64,000 bases of DNA from Pegea sp. RAD2-039 (lineage: Eukaryota; Chordata; Thaliacea; Salpida; Salpidae). Made by a program: the position numbers and the translations under genes. The stretch is taken from assembly GCA_034620365.1 (NCBI GenBank), contig JAQGEQ010000379.1, positions 1 through 64,000 of the forward strand, written 5' to 3'. The notes under the pieces are model-generated. The model did not search any database. It saw only the letters and a list, made by a program, of their open reading frames with translations, and was not told where the DNA came from. This document shows, piece by piece, positions 48,500 through 59,286 of the stretch (position 1 is the first letter of the stretch; each line of letters opens with the position of its first letter).

Positions 48500-48935
48500 T
48501 CCATTTATTTCAATGAATGCGAAGGAGGGTCCATAAAGAAAGCACCTCCCGCTAACACACATTCTCGCAAATGATACTTATTAAGTTAAAAATATAGAAA
48601 GCAAAAGATGTGACACATGCCATTTCAGTAGTCCTCAAAGCATATAACAATGAACAACTACTGAGAGTAATAATAATATTAAAAGGGGAAAAATTCACAG
48701 CTTTGAAATGGTATTGTAGGCAATATTATAACGGTTCAACTTCTGCTTGAACAACACGAGTGATTCTGACATGACAATGTCTGATGGCAGCTGGTTCCAA
48801 GTACTAGTTGTGCGGCATGAGAAAACATTTGCTCTGATTAATGTACCTGGTGATATGAGCTTATTAAGATGTAATGTGTGTCGTCTCAGTTGATATAACT
48901 TGAGGGAAGGACTAATGGAAAAGAAAGAATCTAAT
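48500..48935 (-). mobile_element. CR1-like LINE 3' end with legible RT C terminus
   Basis: On the minus strand one frame reads LKLYQLRRHTLHLNKLI, then RANVFSCRTTSTWNQLP and SDIVMSESLVLFKQ, the typical C-terminal end of a CR1-like ORF2. The 3' UTR contains GAGAATGTGTGTTAGCG and ends CCTCCTTCGCATTCATTG followed by AATAAATGG. This tail is shared with the SINE at 593-756 and with the LINE copy at 53.3 kb. It is 5'-truncated. Confidence 0.8.
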
Positions 48936-49619
48936 TTAAAGTCAAAAAAATTGTGGAAAATTAAAAAACAAGAAAAAAAGAATTAAGACGTATTTAATTT
49001 ATCGAATTTTCAGAGTATCTAAATTTAAGAAGCTGAGACGATGTTTATAACTATCGTATTTGATATTAAGTTTCCTGCATACTCATCTCGTAAATGTGGC
49101 CTGAACAGATTTGATTATTTTTGTCTCTAAATTGTCTCTAAAAGACCTTCTGTTTGAAGAATAGATACGAAACCATTAAATATTTTCAATAATTAATTTC
49201 ATTTTTTGTGAGTAATTTTATTTGGCTTTGTTTGTTGCCGAGAAGTATTTAAATCAAACTTATAGACGGAGTAAAATAGTTTTTTGTTCTATTTCAAACC
49301 AGAGTTTTATAGTTGTCGTAAACAATAGTTATTTATAAATAGAAATTTTTTCACAAAAGTTTTTTTTGTCATAACTTCCTTAAAAAACATTTAAATTTCT
49401 TAAAGATAAATTTCAATTTAAAGTTTATTTAAAAATAAAAAGTTTGAAGAAAAAGAACTAGCAAAAAGAAGAAATTAAACAAAAAATTGATGATTTATAA
49501 AAAAAAAATTTATCCTGAAAACTTAAAGGATTAATTTAATCGTAAAATTCTGGTTTTTATGAAAAACTTTTTTCTTGAATAAATTTATCATGGAACAAAT
49601 GACGTCATTACTATTTATA
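48936..49619. other. AT-rich intergenic stretch
   Basis: No gene seen. A single TGACGTCA octamer lies at about 49,600, just downstream of the stop codon of the minus-strand mucin-like receptor. Confidence 0.5.
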
Positions 49620-52286
49620 CTATATACAATATTCATAAATACATTCATAACCCATATCATCAACTACATCATCAACCACTTCATCAACCACTTCATCAAC
49701 TACTTCATCAACTACATCATCAACTACATCATCAACTACATCATCAACTCCTTCATCAACTACTTCATCAACTACTTCATCAACTACGTCATCAACTACA
49801 TCATCAACTACATCATCAACTACATCATCAACTACTTCATCAACTACTTCATCAACTACGTCATCAACTACATCATCAACTATATCATCAACTACATCAT
49901 CAACTACTTCATCAACTACGTCATCAACTACGTCAACAACTACTTCATCAACTACTTCATCAACTACATCATCAACTACATCATCAACTACTTCATCAAC
50001 TACGTCATCAACTACATCATCAACAACTTCATCAACTACGTCATCAACTACTTCATCAACTATATCATCAACTACGTCATCGTAAATTACTTGTTGAAGT
50101 CGAATTTCATCAGCAAGTAATCTTTGTTTTTTCTTGTTTGAAACTATCTTCAAAATCAGAAAGAAAATAATTATTAATAGCAGAAAAATAGACAAAAACA
50201 ACCCTAAAATAAAAAAGTTGATTGTTTCTTTCGGTGTTATGTTATTACCCACGAGCAAACTTGTTGTCTCAGTTGTTGCTGGTTTAGTTTTAAGAAACAA
50301 CTTTGTTGCTTCTGTTGTTGTTGTTGATTTAGTTTTAAGAAACAACTTTGTTGCTTTTGTTGTTGTCTTTGTTGTTGTTGGTTTAGTTTCAGCAAACAAC
50401 TTTGTTACTTTTGTTGTTGTTGCTTCTATTACTTCTGTTGTTGCTTCTGTTTTGTTGGTTTAGTTTTAACAAACAACTTTGTTACTTTTCTTGTTGTTGC
50501 TTCTGTTGTTGTTGGCTTCTGTTTCTTCTGTTGTTGCTGTTGTTGTTGGTTTAGTTTTAACAAACAACTTTGTTACTTTTGTTGTTGTTGCTTCTGTTGT
50601 TGTTGCTTCTGTTGTTGTTGCTTCTGTTGTTGTTGCTTCTGTTGTTGTTGCTTCTGTTGTTGTTGTTGGTTTAGTTTCAGCAAACAAATTTGTTACTTTT
50701 GTTGTTGTTGCTTCTGTTTCTTCTGTTGTTGCTTCTGTTGTTGTTGGTTTAGTTTTAACAAACAACTTTGTTACTTTTGTTGTTGTTGCTTCTGTTGTTG
50801 TTGCTTCTGTTGTTGTTGTTGGTTTAGTTTCAGCAAACAAATTTGTTACTTTTGTTGTTGTAGCTTCTGTTTCTTTTGTTGTTGTTGCTTCTGTTTCTTC
50901 TGTTGTTGCTTCTGTTATTGTTGGTTTAGTTTTAACAAACAAATTTGTTGCTTCTGTTGTTGTTGCTTCTGTTGTTGTTGTTGCTTCTGTTGCTGTTGTT
51001 GGTTTAGTTTTAACAAACAACTTTGTTACTTTTGTTGTTGTTGCTTCTGTTTCTTCTGTTGTTGCTGTTGTTGTTGGTTTAGTTTTAACAAACAACTTTG
51101 TTACTTTTGTTGTTGTTGCTTCTGTTTCTTCTGTTGTTGCTGTTGTTGTTGGTTTAGTTTTAACAAACAACTTTGTTGCTTTTGTTGTTGTTGCTTCTGT
51201 TGTTATTGTGATTGGTTTAGTTTTAACAAACAACTTTGTTTCTTTTGTTGTTGTTGCTTCTGTTGTTGTTGGTTTAGTTTTAACAAACAACTTTGTTGCT
51301 TTTGTTGTTGTTGCTTCTGTTTCTTCTGTTGTTGCTGTTGTTGTTGGTTTAGTTTTAACAAACAACTTTGTTTCTTTTGTTGTTGTTGCTTCTGTTTCTT
51401 CTGTTGTTGCTTCTGTTGTTGTTGGTTTAGTTTTAACAAACAACTTTGTTACTTTTCTTGTTGTTGTTGTTGTTGGTTTAGTTTCAGCAAACAACTTTGT
51501 TGCTTTTGTTGTTGTTGCTTCTGTTTCTTCTGTTGTTGCTGTTGTTGTTGGTTTAGTTTTAACAAACAACTTTGTTTCTTTTGTTGTTGTTGCTTCTGTT
51601 TCTTCTGTTGTTGCTTCTGTTGTTGTTGGTTTAGTTTTAACAAACAACTTTGTTACTTTTCTTGTTGTTGTTGTTGTTGGTTTAGTTTCAGCAAACAAAT
51701 TCGTTACTTTTCTTGTTGTTGCTTCTGTTTCTTCTGTTGTTGCTTCTGTTGTTGTTGGTTTAGTTTTAACAAACAACTTTGTTAGTGGATTCCTCATTTT
51801 TGGAGGATTGTAATCTTTTTCATCACTCTCTTTTACCAGTTCTTCTTTTCTCAAACACAAAAATGGCTTTTTTCGATTTCCCTCTTTATAAGGATTAACA
51901 AGTCGACTCCTTGAAGGAAAAATATAAATATTTCTACAAACTTGCATGAAATATAACCTTGGCTTATATTCTTTTACATCAAATTCTGTTCCATCAATCC
52001 AATTATATCTTCCGTTCTTGCATCCAAGTCCGATATTCCAAAGATCTTTTCTTCGATACTTTTTCAAATTCTTATCTTCATCAAAACAGTCATAAATTTG
52101 ATCTGATATCTCTTCAACTATCTTCTGACTTTTTAATGGAATCAACATTCCGTTATTTTCTTCACAATATTTAATTGCTTCATTTCTAAATCTTCTTTCA
52201 TCTACAACTTCAATCTCACCAATACTAGAATTCAACAACTTTTTACATTTCATCTGCAACATACTTTTAGTTTCAGCAGAACTCAC
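49620..52286 (-). CDS. Mucin-like C-type-lectin receptor with (VVDD/VVDE)n tail, frame interrupted
   Basis: Minus-strand gene. The first frame (complement 52,286-50,466, 606 residues) has a lectin-like ectodomain nearly identical to that of 46,708-47,700 (DLWNIGLGCKNGRYNWIDGT). A long Thr-rich stalk of repeats of the type KLFVKTKPTTTEATTEETEA follows, resembling mucins. The second frame (complement 50,399-49,620) continues the stalk, then has a membrane segment (FFILGLFLSIFLLLIIIFFL), a basic KKKQR anchor and about 35 acidic VVDD/VVDE units. An extra base near 50,512 and a missing base near 50,452 separate the two frames; the intervening frame stops at 50,466. This may be a real break, an allele or a sequencing error in low-complexity DNA. 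Confidence 0.75.
49655..50085 (-). repeat. 12-bp coding array for VVDD/VVDE units
   Basis: About 35 units of GTAGTTGATGAN, each encoding Val-Val-Asp-Asp/Glu in the receptor tail. The period preserves the frame. Some units contain TGATGACGTAGT, one base away from the intronic octamer context. Confidence 0.9.
50400..51790 (-). repeat. Coding minisatellite for the Thr-rich stalk
   Basis: Tandem units of roughly 60-100 bp built from ACAACA/GAAGCAACA triplets with a recurring AAGTTGTTTGTTAAAACT core. They encode KLFVKTKPTTT-type repeats. Block duplications are visible: the 51,290-51,480 pattern recurs at 51,480-51,680. The antisense strand is open over long distances only because of triplet composition. 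Confidence 0.85.
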
Positions 52287-52940
52287 AACAGAACTTACAA
52301 ATAAATCTCATAATTCTGAAGTTCTCTTCTTATCTATTTTCAACTAGAAGCAATTTTTAATTTTTTTTCTAACTATTTATTTATAGAAAAAGCTTCCTTA
52401 AAATATATTCAAACTTTTTTATTAACTTTTTATTAATTTTTCAAGCTATTGTTTAATTTCCTTTAAAATCATTTGTAAGTTATTTTTATTTCGTGATTTT
52501 ATCGATTTTGAATAAAATTTAAACGTTTCTTTGAAATTTTTAATCAAACGTTTTCAAGTTTTTATCAAAACTTATTATCAACTAAACTAAAAATCATTTC
52601 ATAGCATTTATAGAGTAAACTTCATATGATCATTATTATATTAATATTTATATTTTTAAAATGTTAGGTTTTTGAATATGTTTTTGTAACTGGCTTTCGT
52701 ATGCAGAAGTAGTTGATAGAAAGACGATCGTATTTATTTCCTACCTGCGTATATGCTTTCAATATAATGAAAAATAGCGTAAGTTCTCACCTTTTAAATC
52801 TGCTGCTTTGTGACACAACCCAATGAACTGGAACATCGAAATCGAAGTCTACGATTCGTAGGTTTTCTAACTGTTGCAATACTGTTGCAAGGTTGTAGCG
52901 TTATTTACTCATAATCTTGAAAACTATTTTTACGCTTGTT
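52287..52940. other. AT-rich upstream flank of the mucin-like receptor
   Basis: No coding frame or repeat recognised, apart from generally AT-rich sequence that grades into the GC-rich island at about 52,940. Confidence 0.5.
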
Positions 52941-53282
52941 AACTTGTTGGTGTAACGCGAGTCGCTTCAACGCGAGCTTGGCTTCAAATCCATACATGCA
53001 AATCACAATATTGTTTTTTGGCCCGCTTCGGCCACACACACATATGTGCTATATGTTGCCCATGCAGCAGGATTCCACTCTCCACGCCAGCCAGGTTATG
53101 CAGCGGAACAGAAGGAATGAAGCAGCTGCGCCCGGCTTGTGTCGCAGGAGCCACACTGAGTCTAGTGACGAAATACCTACGGAGATCCAACTTTGGCTTT
53201 GAATTCGGAGTCTTGCATCTCGTAGATGCAAGTAGCTGTTGTCATTTTACTAGATTCACAGTGCCATTCTACCTAGGATCTA
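52940..53282. other. GC-rich island of unknown origin beside a LINE 3' end
   Basis: About 340 bp with base composition unlike the surroundings. The minus strand has a 68-residue frame (starting MDLRRYFVTRLSV) and the plus strand two 88-100-residue frames, none recognised. It directly abuts the A/T-rich tail of the LINE at 53,283. It could be a decayed transposable element or transferred DNA. Confidence 0.4.
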
Positions 53283-54450
53283 TTTATTTATTTAATCCAA
53301 TGAATGCGAAGGAGGTTTGAAATCAGTTGGTTGTTCCTTATGATTTCGGTTTTACGTCTCTTTTAGAAGACGCTTAATTTCTAAGTGATCATCTTCACAC
53401 ATATCATGTGCTACTCTAATGTGCTCGAACTTTTTCTCAAGCTTTAGCTTATACAGCTTGGTAAGAAACTTGTATTTGTCCCAATTTTCTTGAAAGGACA
53501 CTTTCAACGGTCTTTGCTGCAATGTGCTTTTTGCTCCAAGTCTGGACATTGGTAGTTTTGGAACGTCCACAAAATCAAGACTTCGATAGCACATTTGACT
53601 AAAAAATTTACTGCCACCATCTTTATCAGTCTCCGAGACATTAAAGATGATGACATTATTTTCTCTGTCTTCACGGTTCAAAGTAAATTTTTGTGCTTGT
53701 CGGTGACCTTCTTGGCAAGACGCTGCACCATGCTAGCATTTTTGTCGGAATCGGAATCACCGACCACCGAAGTCCATATGACAGGTTGCTTTGTAAAGGC
53801 ATCCAAGTTATACATTGATTTAGACAAACTAGAAATTTGTTCGTTGATTTAGTAACATCGTTGCCAATTTCAGATTTAAAATTGGCTAATTCACCGGTAT
53901 AGGTTTGCTGGTGTCGGACAATAGGTTTGAATTATATTTAGAGGAGGTAGTTGTTATGTTGCATTTCATAAAAAGCCATTTATTGATTCATTACAATAAA
54001 ACGATACCATTTAAATCGCATTTGCATTATCTAGTTGCTTGCAAATATTTCATAATTTTTTTTGCTCACGTCACTACAGGTGAGATGAAACCAGCATGTA
54101 ATACATTCCATTGTCGGATCTTCTCCAGAGCAAATCTTATTGCAGGATTGGATCAATTCGGTTGGGTAAATTTTTCGTTACACCTGAACGTAAGGTCTTG
54201 CTACTTTTATTTGGATCCACCTTATACTTTCATAAAAGATTTTTAGTGTCACCAACCCAAATAGTTTGAATGGATTTCTTATCCAGATAGAATAATTTAT
54301 CACAAGTAATATACAAATCACTCACTAAAATTATTTTTATCACAACGTATAAGCACTATTAAATAGAATATACCATATAACCTTATTTCAATAGAATATA
54401 TAGGGACTTTTCCTCGTCACTAATATGCGTCCGCCTGGGTCGAACCCGGA
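53283..54450 (-). mobile_element. Internally deleted CR1-like LINE copy (5' UTR, ORF1, 3' tail)
   Basis: On the minus strand it has, in order, a 5' UTR shared with 21.5-21.8 kb, a decayed PHD region (CNKICSGED, then FHLTCSDVSKKNYEIF), the ORF1 core (MNREDRENNVIIFNVSET to RLLKET, complement 53,681-53,352), then directly CCTCCTTCGCATTCATTGG and an (AATA)n tail. ORF2 is missing altogether, so ORF1 is joined to the 3' end. The first half of ORF1 no longer holds one frame. Confidence 0.8.
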
Positions 54451-54470
54451 GCCTCCTACCTGGTTAGGCA
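54415..54470 (-). other. tRNA-like B-box fragment
   Basis: The minus strand reads GGAGGCTCCGGGTTCGACCC followed by AGGCGGACGCATAT. This is similar to the T-arm half of the SINE head at 640-670 (ACCGGGTTCGACCCCAGGTGGAGACATAT). It is probably a partial SINE next to the 5' end of the deleted LINE. Confidence 0.45.
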
Positions 54471-57096
54471 AATAAAAAAAAATAATTTAATTTTTTGCAT
54501 CATTGCTCTGTTAAAATATGCAATTATTCTATCTATATTGCACATTACTAAAATATTATAATATTTTAAGAATTCACACTATGTACTACATAAAATTTAT
54601 AAATTATAAGTCTAGTAAGTTATTAAATCTGTTTAAACATCTTTTTGTAAAGAGATCAAAAACAACCTTTTAATATAGCTGAAACAGGTAGATAATGAAA
54701 TTTTATACAAACAACTTTATCGGAAATCTATTTAATTTATTATTAAAATAAATATTACTTTTAAACAAAATTTAACAAATATAAACAACTAAAATGGAGT
54801 TCTACATTATTGTACTTTACAATAAATGATGACTTAAAGGATGAAGAATTTGTCTAGGCCTTTTATTACTCTGTTGGTTATAGTTAAGGTTCGTCATTCA
54901 ATCTATTGACAGTTTACAAAATTAAATTATACTTTATTGGTGTAAAAGTAAAAAAAAAATTAAAGTATTCTTTTCTACATCTTTTCTCTTACATCTATTA
55001 TCTTTCACCTATTTTATTAACGATTTCGTGTTTTATTTTTAATACTTAATATATACTTAGTTGTAATACTGAATCTTGAAATTTTATTTTTGTTTGAATA
55101 CCACCAAAATTTAAATGCTTTCAATTAAATGAGGATAGATTAGATTAATAAATTTTGTATTTTTATTAGTTTAAAAAAATGTTATTTAGATATCTGTCTT
55201 TGCTTCTTTATTCTTAAAGTTTGAATTATAATTTGCTTTTCTATCATTTGTTTTAACATTTATTTCAAATATTTTTCTATTTTAATTGAACAGTTTTTAA
55301 TATATTTTATTAATTTTGAATTATTATTTAATATATCATTATTAAATATATTGTTTTGTCAGTTTATTTTAAGTATTATAAAATAAATTTTATTTCCTAA
55401 ATTAAATATTTTTTTATTTCTTTCTATATTGAGTTAAACATTCATAAACTAAATTCTGATTTATAAATTAGTAATTTTTATTTAGATTTAATCCAGAAAT
55501 TTTACTTCTATAATTTTTTTACCAAATATATGAATCAGATTATGAAATATTATTTTGATCTCATGATAAAATTATGAAATTCATGATAATAATAATAAAT
55601 AATAATCAAATGCTTTTAATTTTTTGTGTTTACAATTTTCTTCTTTTTGATATGATTTTATTTAAAGTCTTTCTAAAAGTCATTTTTTTAGCACAAATTA
55701 ATATATTCCTTTTGCCAATAAAAATAGATAAACTTTTTATTTAACTTGATTTAATATTTTAAAGTATTGGATATAACTGTTTAATTGATTATTTAAAAAT
55801 AGTATTATGTTTTAAAATTGAATTTTGTAGGTTTTCTAACCCATTAAATTTAATAGTTTGGCTGTGTACTAGAATATACTCTGTAATATAAGGTAAGTCA
55901 GTTATTAAAAAAATGTTGTTAACACTTTAATCACTTGATTTATTTACTTTTTAATTTTAAATATATATATAGTAAGAGTATATTTATGTTAGGTTCCTTA
56001 ATATTTTCATATAATATTATGTTTTTATAAATGATTTTTAGGTTTTTTGCCAAGTTAGACCTATTTAATTTAAATGTATCCAGAGTATAATGGTCTAATA
56101 TTTAATCAATTTATTTTTTGAATTAATTATGTATAAAAGTTAAGTAAGTTGTTAAATTTTTTGCTACCTATTGTATGTTTTATTTTTATTTATTTAAAGT
56201 TGGTAAAGTTTATGTATAATCTAAATTAATTTGGTTTTAGTTATTTTCCTAAGTTTTTATAAAATTTTATTTATTATTGATGTTATATTAGAATCAAAAT
56301 TATCCTATCAGAATTAATTATATAAGAATTATCATAAAATAAAATATTTTATATTTATTATAGAGTATAAAAATAGAAATTAATAGTTCCTATTAAAATA
56401 AGAATTTTTATGTTATAGTCGTTTAACTTATCATCACATAAAACTATTCTATAAATATCAAAGTACAATTTAGAATACTTATTTTCTTGTTTTTTTATAT
56501 ACCTGATAAAGTAATAATAGTTTAGGTCAGATTATTTATCTATTTATTTATATTATTGTTGTTACTGAAACTAATGTAAATATTATTTATGATTGTTTGA
56601 TCAAACAAATTAATTGTTTAATTTGATCATTAGTTTTATATTACTTTAAACCATTCTTGCAACCCAAATTTTTGAACATGATTAAAAGCTCAAATTATAA
56701 GCTAGAAGCTATAAAATGTGTTTAAATTAATTTTTATTTTGAAAAATATCTTTGTAGTAGGAATACTGATGTATAAATCTTTAATTTTTATAAATTTATA
56801 GATAAGTTTTTGAGTTTGTTTATGATTCTTATATAGGTGTTCTTTGGATCCATGATTTTTTTGGTTTTCTTAAAAACTTTTTGAGCAAGCAGTATGTTTT
56901 AAGCCTTCCTATTATGCATTAAACACCCTGAGCATGATCTGAATCTCACAAACTTGCTCTGAGTCCCCTGAACATGTTCTAAGCCCCATGAATTTGCTGT
57001 AAATCCCCTGAATATACAAATCCACTTAAGCTGTCACAAATCAGCAAATCAATTTTATTATGATCTACAGCATCTAACTCTAGTCTTCTTCTTCAG
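54471..57096. other. Long AT-rich gene-poor stretch upstream of the zinc-finger gene
   Basis: No gene or element recognised over 2.6 kb of extremely AT-rich DNA. Near 56,920-57,020 the degenerate CCCTGAACATG/CTCTGAGTCC motif seen upstream of topoisomerase II returns. The last bases before 57,097 (tcttcttcag) form a good splice acceptor. Confidence 0.55.
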
Positions 57097-59103
57097 ATGG
57101 AATCGAGTCTACTCCCAATCAATCAAATAGAACGAATCCCATCTCACTCCCGGGAAACCCCCGAAACCGTAACAACCCAAATAACTCCAGCTCAACTAAC
57201 TATTGAAGTTATCAGCGACAAACGGCCAAAACCACGCGGCATATATGCAAATGTGGTCTCATTCGAATGCCATTCGTGTTCTCGAATCTTTTCTGACGTC
57301 AAAACACTCAAAACTCATCTGAAGACTCATTCAATTGATCCCGAAGTTTATTGTGACGTATGCAAGCGATCTTTTAGCAGCAGAGCATCTTTAAAATCTC
57401 ATCAGCTAATTCATGAAGGAATTAAACCTTATGAATGTCTCAAATGTTCAAAAAGTTTTCGCGTTCTCAGTGCGCTTCGTGAACACGCTTCGATGCACTC
57501 TGAAACGCGAAACTTTAAATGCTCTGAATGTCCGAAGAGTTTTGGATGTGAGCGATTATTGAAGCGTCATCAACGCGTACATCAACAAGGATTTCAATGT
57601 TCGATTTGTAGCAAGATGTTGAGTTCAAAAGCTACTTTAAAATCTCACATTCAACTCCATAATGGTTTATTTGAAACTCACAAATGTGAGATTTGCGGAA
57701 AAGAAGTCCGACGCGCGATGGATCTAAAGATTCATATGCGGATTCACACTGGGGAAAAACCCTTTCAATGTCAAATATGCAAATCTAATTTCCGCCATGA
57801 GCAAGGGTTGAAACAGCATATGAAGACACATGTGGGTGACGATCCTCTATCGTGTCATATATGTCATGAAAAATTCCAAACTTTCCCACAATTAACTAAA
57901 CATAAAAGAAAACATCCGAAAGAAAAAGTTATCAAATGTGGAGTTTGCGGGAAGATGTTAAGTACAAGTTCAAGTTATAAAGTTCATATGATGATTCATA
58001 CAGGGGATAAGCATCATCAATGTCATCTTTGTCAGAAAGAGTTCAGACACACACAAGCTCTTAAAAAACATCTACTTCTTCATCAAAATCCCGATAATCC
58101 AAGTGAATGTATTAAATGTCAAATTACATTTTCATCTTTTGATGAATTGAAACGTCATAATAAAAAGAAGCATCCGAAGCTGAAGACATTCAAATGTGAA
58201 GATTGTGGGAAAATGCTGAGCTCCAAACTCAGTTTAGAATTTCATAATCGAATCCATACCGGCGAAAAACCATTTTCGTGTGAAATCTGCGGACAAACAT
58301 TTCGCCAACCTCAAGGAATGAACCAACACAAAAGAGTACATCATAAAATGGATTCTAAAAGCTATAAAGACGTCGCGTCTACGTCATCAGCGCCTAATCC
58401 TCATCTTCTATCAATCACAATGGGTGAAGAGGTTGTCAGAACTTCTAGTGACGTCACTGAATCAGTTCTTAAATACGAGGCTGAAATGACGTCACAAGAC
58501 GATGATGACGTCACGTATCCGCGCGTCACTGCTTCTGTTGCTAAGTTACGTCATACTGAAGATGTTGATCAGGTAGTTTTGAGTGTCATGCCTTATTCTA
58601 TGTCGTCGGTTGCCATGACAACTAGTGCTAGCATGGAAACGGTTTCTAAAGGAGTTCATGCTGATGAAACTGTCGTCATGGAAACTTCCGATGCTGTTAC
58701 TATGCACGCGCGTGGTGATGATTATATGGTCACCATGGGAACTCCAGCAAATGTCGAAACAGTTTCTATGGGAAGCTATGCAAATGTTGCCATGGAAACA
58801 GCTAGTAACATTGGAACTGTTGCTATTAGAGCCCCTGCTGTTGTTGAAAATGTCACCATGGAAACAGCTAGTAACATTGGAACTGTTGCTATTAGAGCCC
58901 CTGCTGTTGTTGAAAATGTTGCCATGGAAACCCCTGCTATTGTCGAAACTGTTGCTATGGAAACTCCTGCTGACATTCAAACTATTGCTATGGAAACCTT
59001 GTCTAATGAGGAAACAGTTGCCATGGAAACATTGTCTAGTTTGCGCTCGCGCATAGTTGATGCAACTTTTAGTTTCGAAACAAGTTCCACAAAAACTGAA
59101 TAA
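57097..59103 (+). CDS. C2H2 zinc-finger protein, 13 fingers, repeat-bearing C-terminal tail
   Basis: 668 residues in one exon. Thirteen C2H2 fingers run from about residue 56 (FECHSC) to 418 (last finger FSCEICGQTF...HKRVHH). Two classic HTGEKPF linkers mark tandem DNA-binding fingers, so a nuclear DNA-binding regulator is inferred. The tail (about 430-668) is Ser/Thr/Val-rich with 11-residue units of the type METxxxxxTVA. One 22-residue pair (METASNIGTVAIRAPAVVENV plus one residue) is a near-perfect 66-bp tandem duplication at 58,792-58,923. A splice acceptor ends exactly before the ATG, so a further 5' exon is likely and this Met may be internal. AATAAA lies near 59,229. TGACGTCA occurs several times in the tail coding sequence. 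The exact orthologue is not recognised. Confidence 0.88.
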   Translation: MESSLLPINQIERIPSHSRETPETVTTQITPAQLTIEVISDKRPKPRGIYANVVSFECHSCSRIFSDVKTLKTHLKTHSIDPEVYCDVCKRSFSSRASLKSHQLIHEGIKPYECLKCSKSFRVLSALREHASMHSETRNFKCSECPKSFGCERLLKRHQRVHQQGFQCSICSKMLSSKATLKSHIQLHNGLFETHKCEICGKEVRRAMDLKIHMRIHTGEKPFQCQICKSNFRHEQGLKQHMKTHVGDDPLSCHICHEKFQTFPQLTKHKRKHPKEKVIKCGVCGKMLSTSSSYKVHMMIHTGDKHHQCHLCQKEFRHTQALKKHLLLHQNPDNPSECIKCQITFSSFDELKRHNKKKHPKLKTFKCEDCGKMLSSKLSLEFHNRIHTGEKPFSCEICGQTFRQPQGMNQHKRVHHKMDSKSYKDVASTSSAPNPHLLSITMGEEVVRTSSDVTESVLKYEAEMTSQDDDDVTYPRVTASVAKLRHTEDVDQVVLSVMPYSMSSVAMTTSASMETVSKGVHADETVVMETSDAVTMHARGDDYMVTMGTPANVETVSMGSYANVAMETASNIGTVAIRAPAVVENVTMETASNIGTVAIRAPAVVENVAMETPAIVETVAMETPADIQTIAMETLSNEETVAMETLSSLRSRIVDATFSFETSSTKTE

Positions 59104-59286
59104 ACTGTTAGTTTCAAAAACTAAAAAATTTCAAATCAGTAAACAATTTCAATTTGAGTTAATTTAGTTTATATTATTATAAGGTTCAAAGCTTTTAGTT
59201 ATTTCGTACTTGTGGTTTGTTTCTGAAAATAAAACGTTTATCTCTCAAGTATGTTTCCACTTTCACTCGATACATTTTTTAAGCAT

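Noticed and set aside
49575-50120. Plus-strand Asn/Ile/Tyr-rich frame of 181 residues
   Set aside because: Antisense of the 12-bp VVDD/VVDE array; no independent signal.
50479-51813. Long plus-strand frame (444 residues, Val/Leu-rich) antisense to the mucin-like receptor
   Set aside because: It is the complement of ACA/GAA-rich codons in a triplet-based coding repeat and stays open from composition alone; the minus strand has the lectin fold, stalk, membrane segment and tail.
58546-58980. Minus-strand Ser/His/Asn-rich frame under the zinc-finger tail
   Set aside because: Antisense shadow of the 11-residue coding repeats.
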